Assembly (NCBI GenBank): GCA_028823995.1
Contig: JAPPFD010000006.1
Coordinates: forward strand, 152,995-192,757
DNA: 39,763 bases
Direction of reading: 5' to 3'
Origin: a bacterium
GTDB taxonomy: Bacteria; Actinomycetota; Acidimicrobiia; Spongiisociales; ZC4RG35
Shown in pieces: positions 39,756 to 39,763 of the stretch (within the stretch, counting starts at the first letter, position 1; the number at the start of each line of letters is the position of its first letter). The notes beneath the pieces were generated by a model. It saw nothing but the letters and a program-made list of their open reading frames with translations. It was not told where the DNA came from and made no database searches. The position numbers and the translations under genes are program-made.

Positions 39756-39763
39756 TCGCCCGC

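Noticed and set aside
39699..39763. Calling a named insertion sequence at the window end.
   Set aside because: Only about 65 bases are available, with no transposase and no terminal repeat visible; the break is reported as a finding only.
1..39763. rRNA genes, CRISPR arrays, prophage or replication origin.
   Set aside because: No matching sequence or genes were seen anywhere in the window.

Overview
This window reads as GC-rich actinobacterial DNA, most likely from an Acidimicrobiia-like lineage (lineage is inference). The evidence is a mycothiol-dependent formaldehyde dehydrogenase (MscR type), a CrgA division protein divergent from a trpG/pabA-type gene, an Eis-type acetyltransferase, a PAC2-family protein, Thr/Pro-rich extracellular linkers, and several genes that look leaderless (a -10-like box only a few bases before the start codon).

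Layout. 0-7.3 kb: the end of a secreted M23 peptidase whose N-terminus is not in the window; Mrp/ApbC; glutamate dehydrogenase; ErpA/IscA and RidA; an Eis-like acetyltransferase next to a membrane-anchored protein; a divergent membrane-anchored unknown protein; and a stand-alone Nfu_N protein. Three iron-sulfur assembly factors (Mrp, ErpA, Nfu_N) lie here. 7.4-11.7 kb: a tight glycolate/lactate oxidase operon, glcD-glcE-glcF, translationally coupled to a four-helix membrane protein. 11.7-17.9 kb: argS, an amidase, a PAC2 protein, an acyl-CoA synthetase, and two tRNA genes (Asp, Phe) directly upstream of the synthetase. 18.0-21.9 kb: an MDR oxidoreductase, an MBL-fold hydrolase facing MscR (a mycothiol/formaldehyde module), and a VIT-family metal transporter preceded by a previously unlisted 42-residue ORF that abuts it.

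21.9-26.1 kb (minus strand): a molybdenum-hydroxylase maturation operon, coxD (MoxR AAA+) - coxE (VWA) - split XdhC/CoxI - MocA-type cytidylyltransferase - DUF4332, with no coxL/M/S structural genes in view. 26.1-29.6 kb: three tandem paralogous amino-acid-binding lipoproteins (AapJ type), with related hairpins between them and no permease or ATPase genes. 29.6-34.5 kb: NhaA, class II fructose-bisphosphate aldolase, TrpG/PabA, CrgA, a small zinc-ribbon membrane protein and a thiolase.

34.5-39.76 kb is a defence-type island: a Doc-family toxin with a small unlabelled upstream ORF that is probably its antitoxin, divergent from a very large single-polypeptide restriction-modification protein (nuclease + SF2 helicase + N6-adenine methylase, Type ISP-like). 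The large ORF seems to lose homology just after a conserved NES...LRRH segment and ends about 20 codons later, so the target-recognition domain is missing or lies beyond a rearrangement or contig end. Two abutting perfect palindromes lie in its methylase region.

All identifications come from reading motifs and remembered family features. No database search was run.
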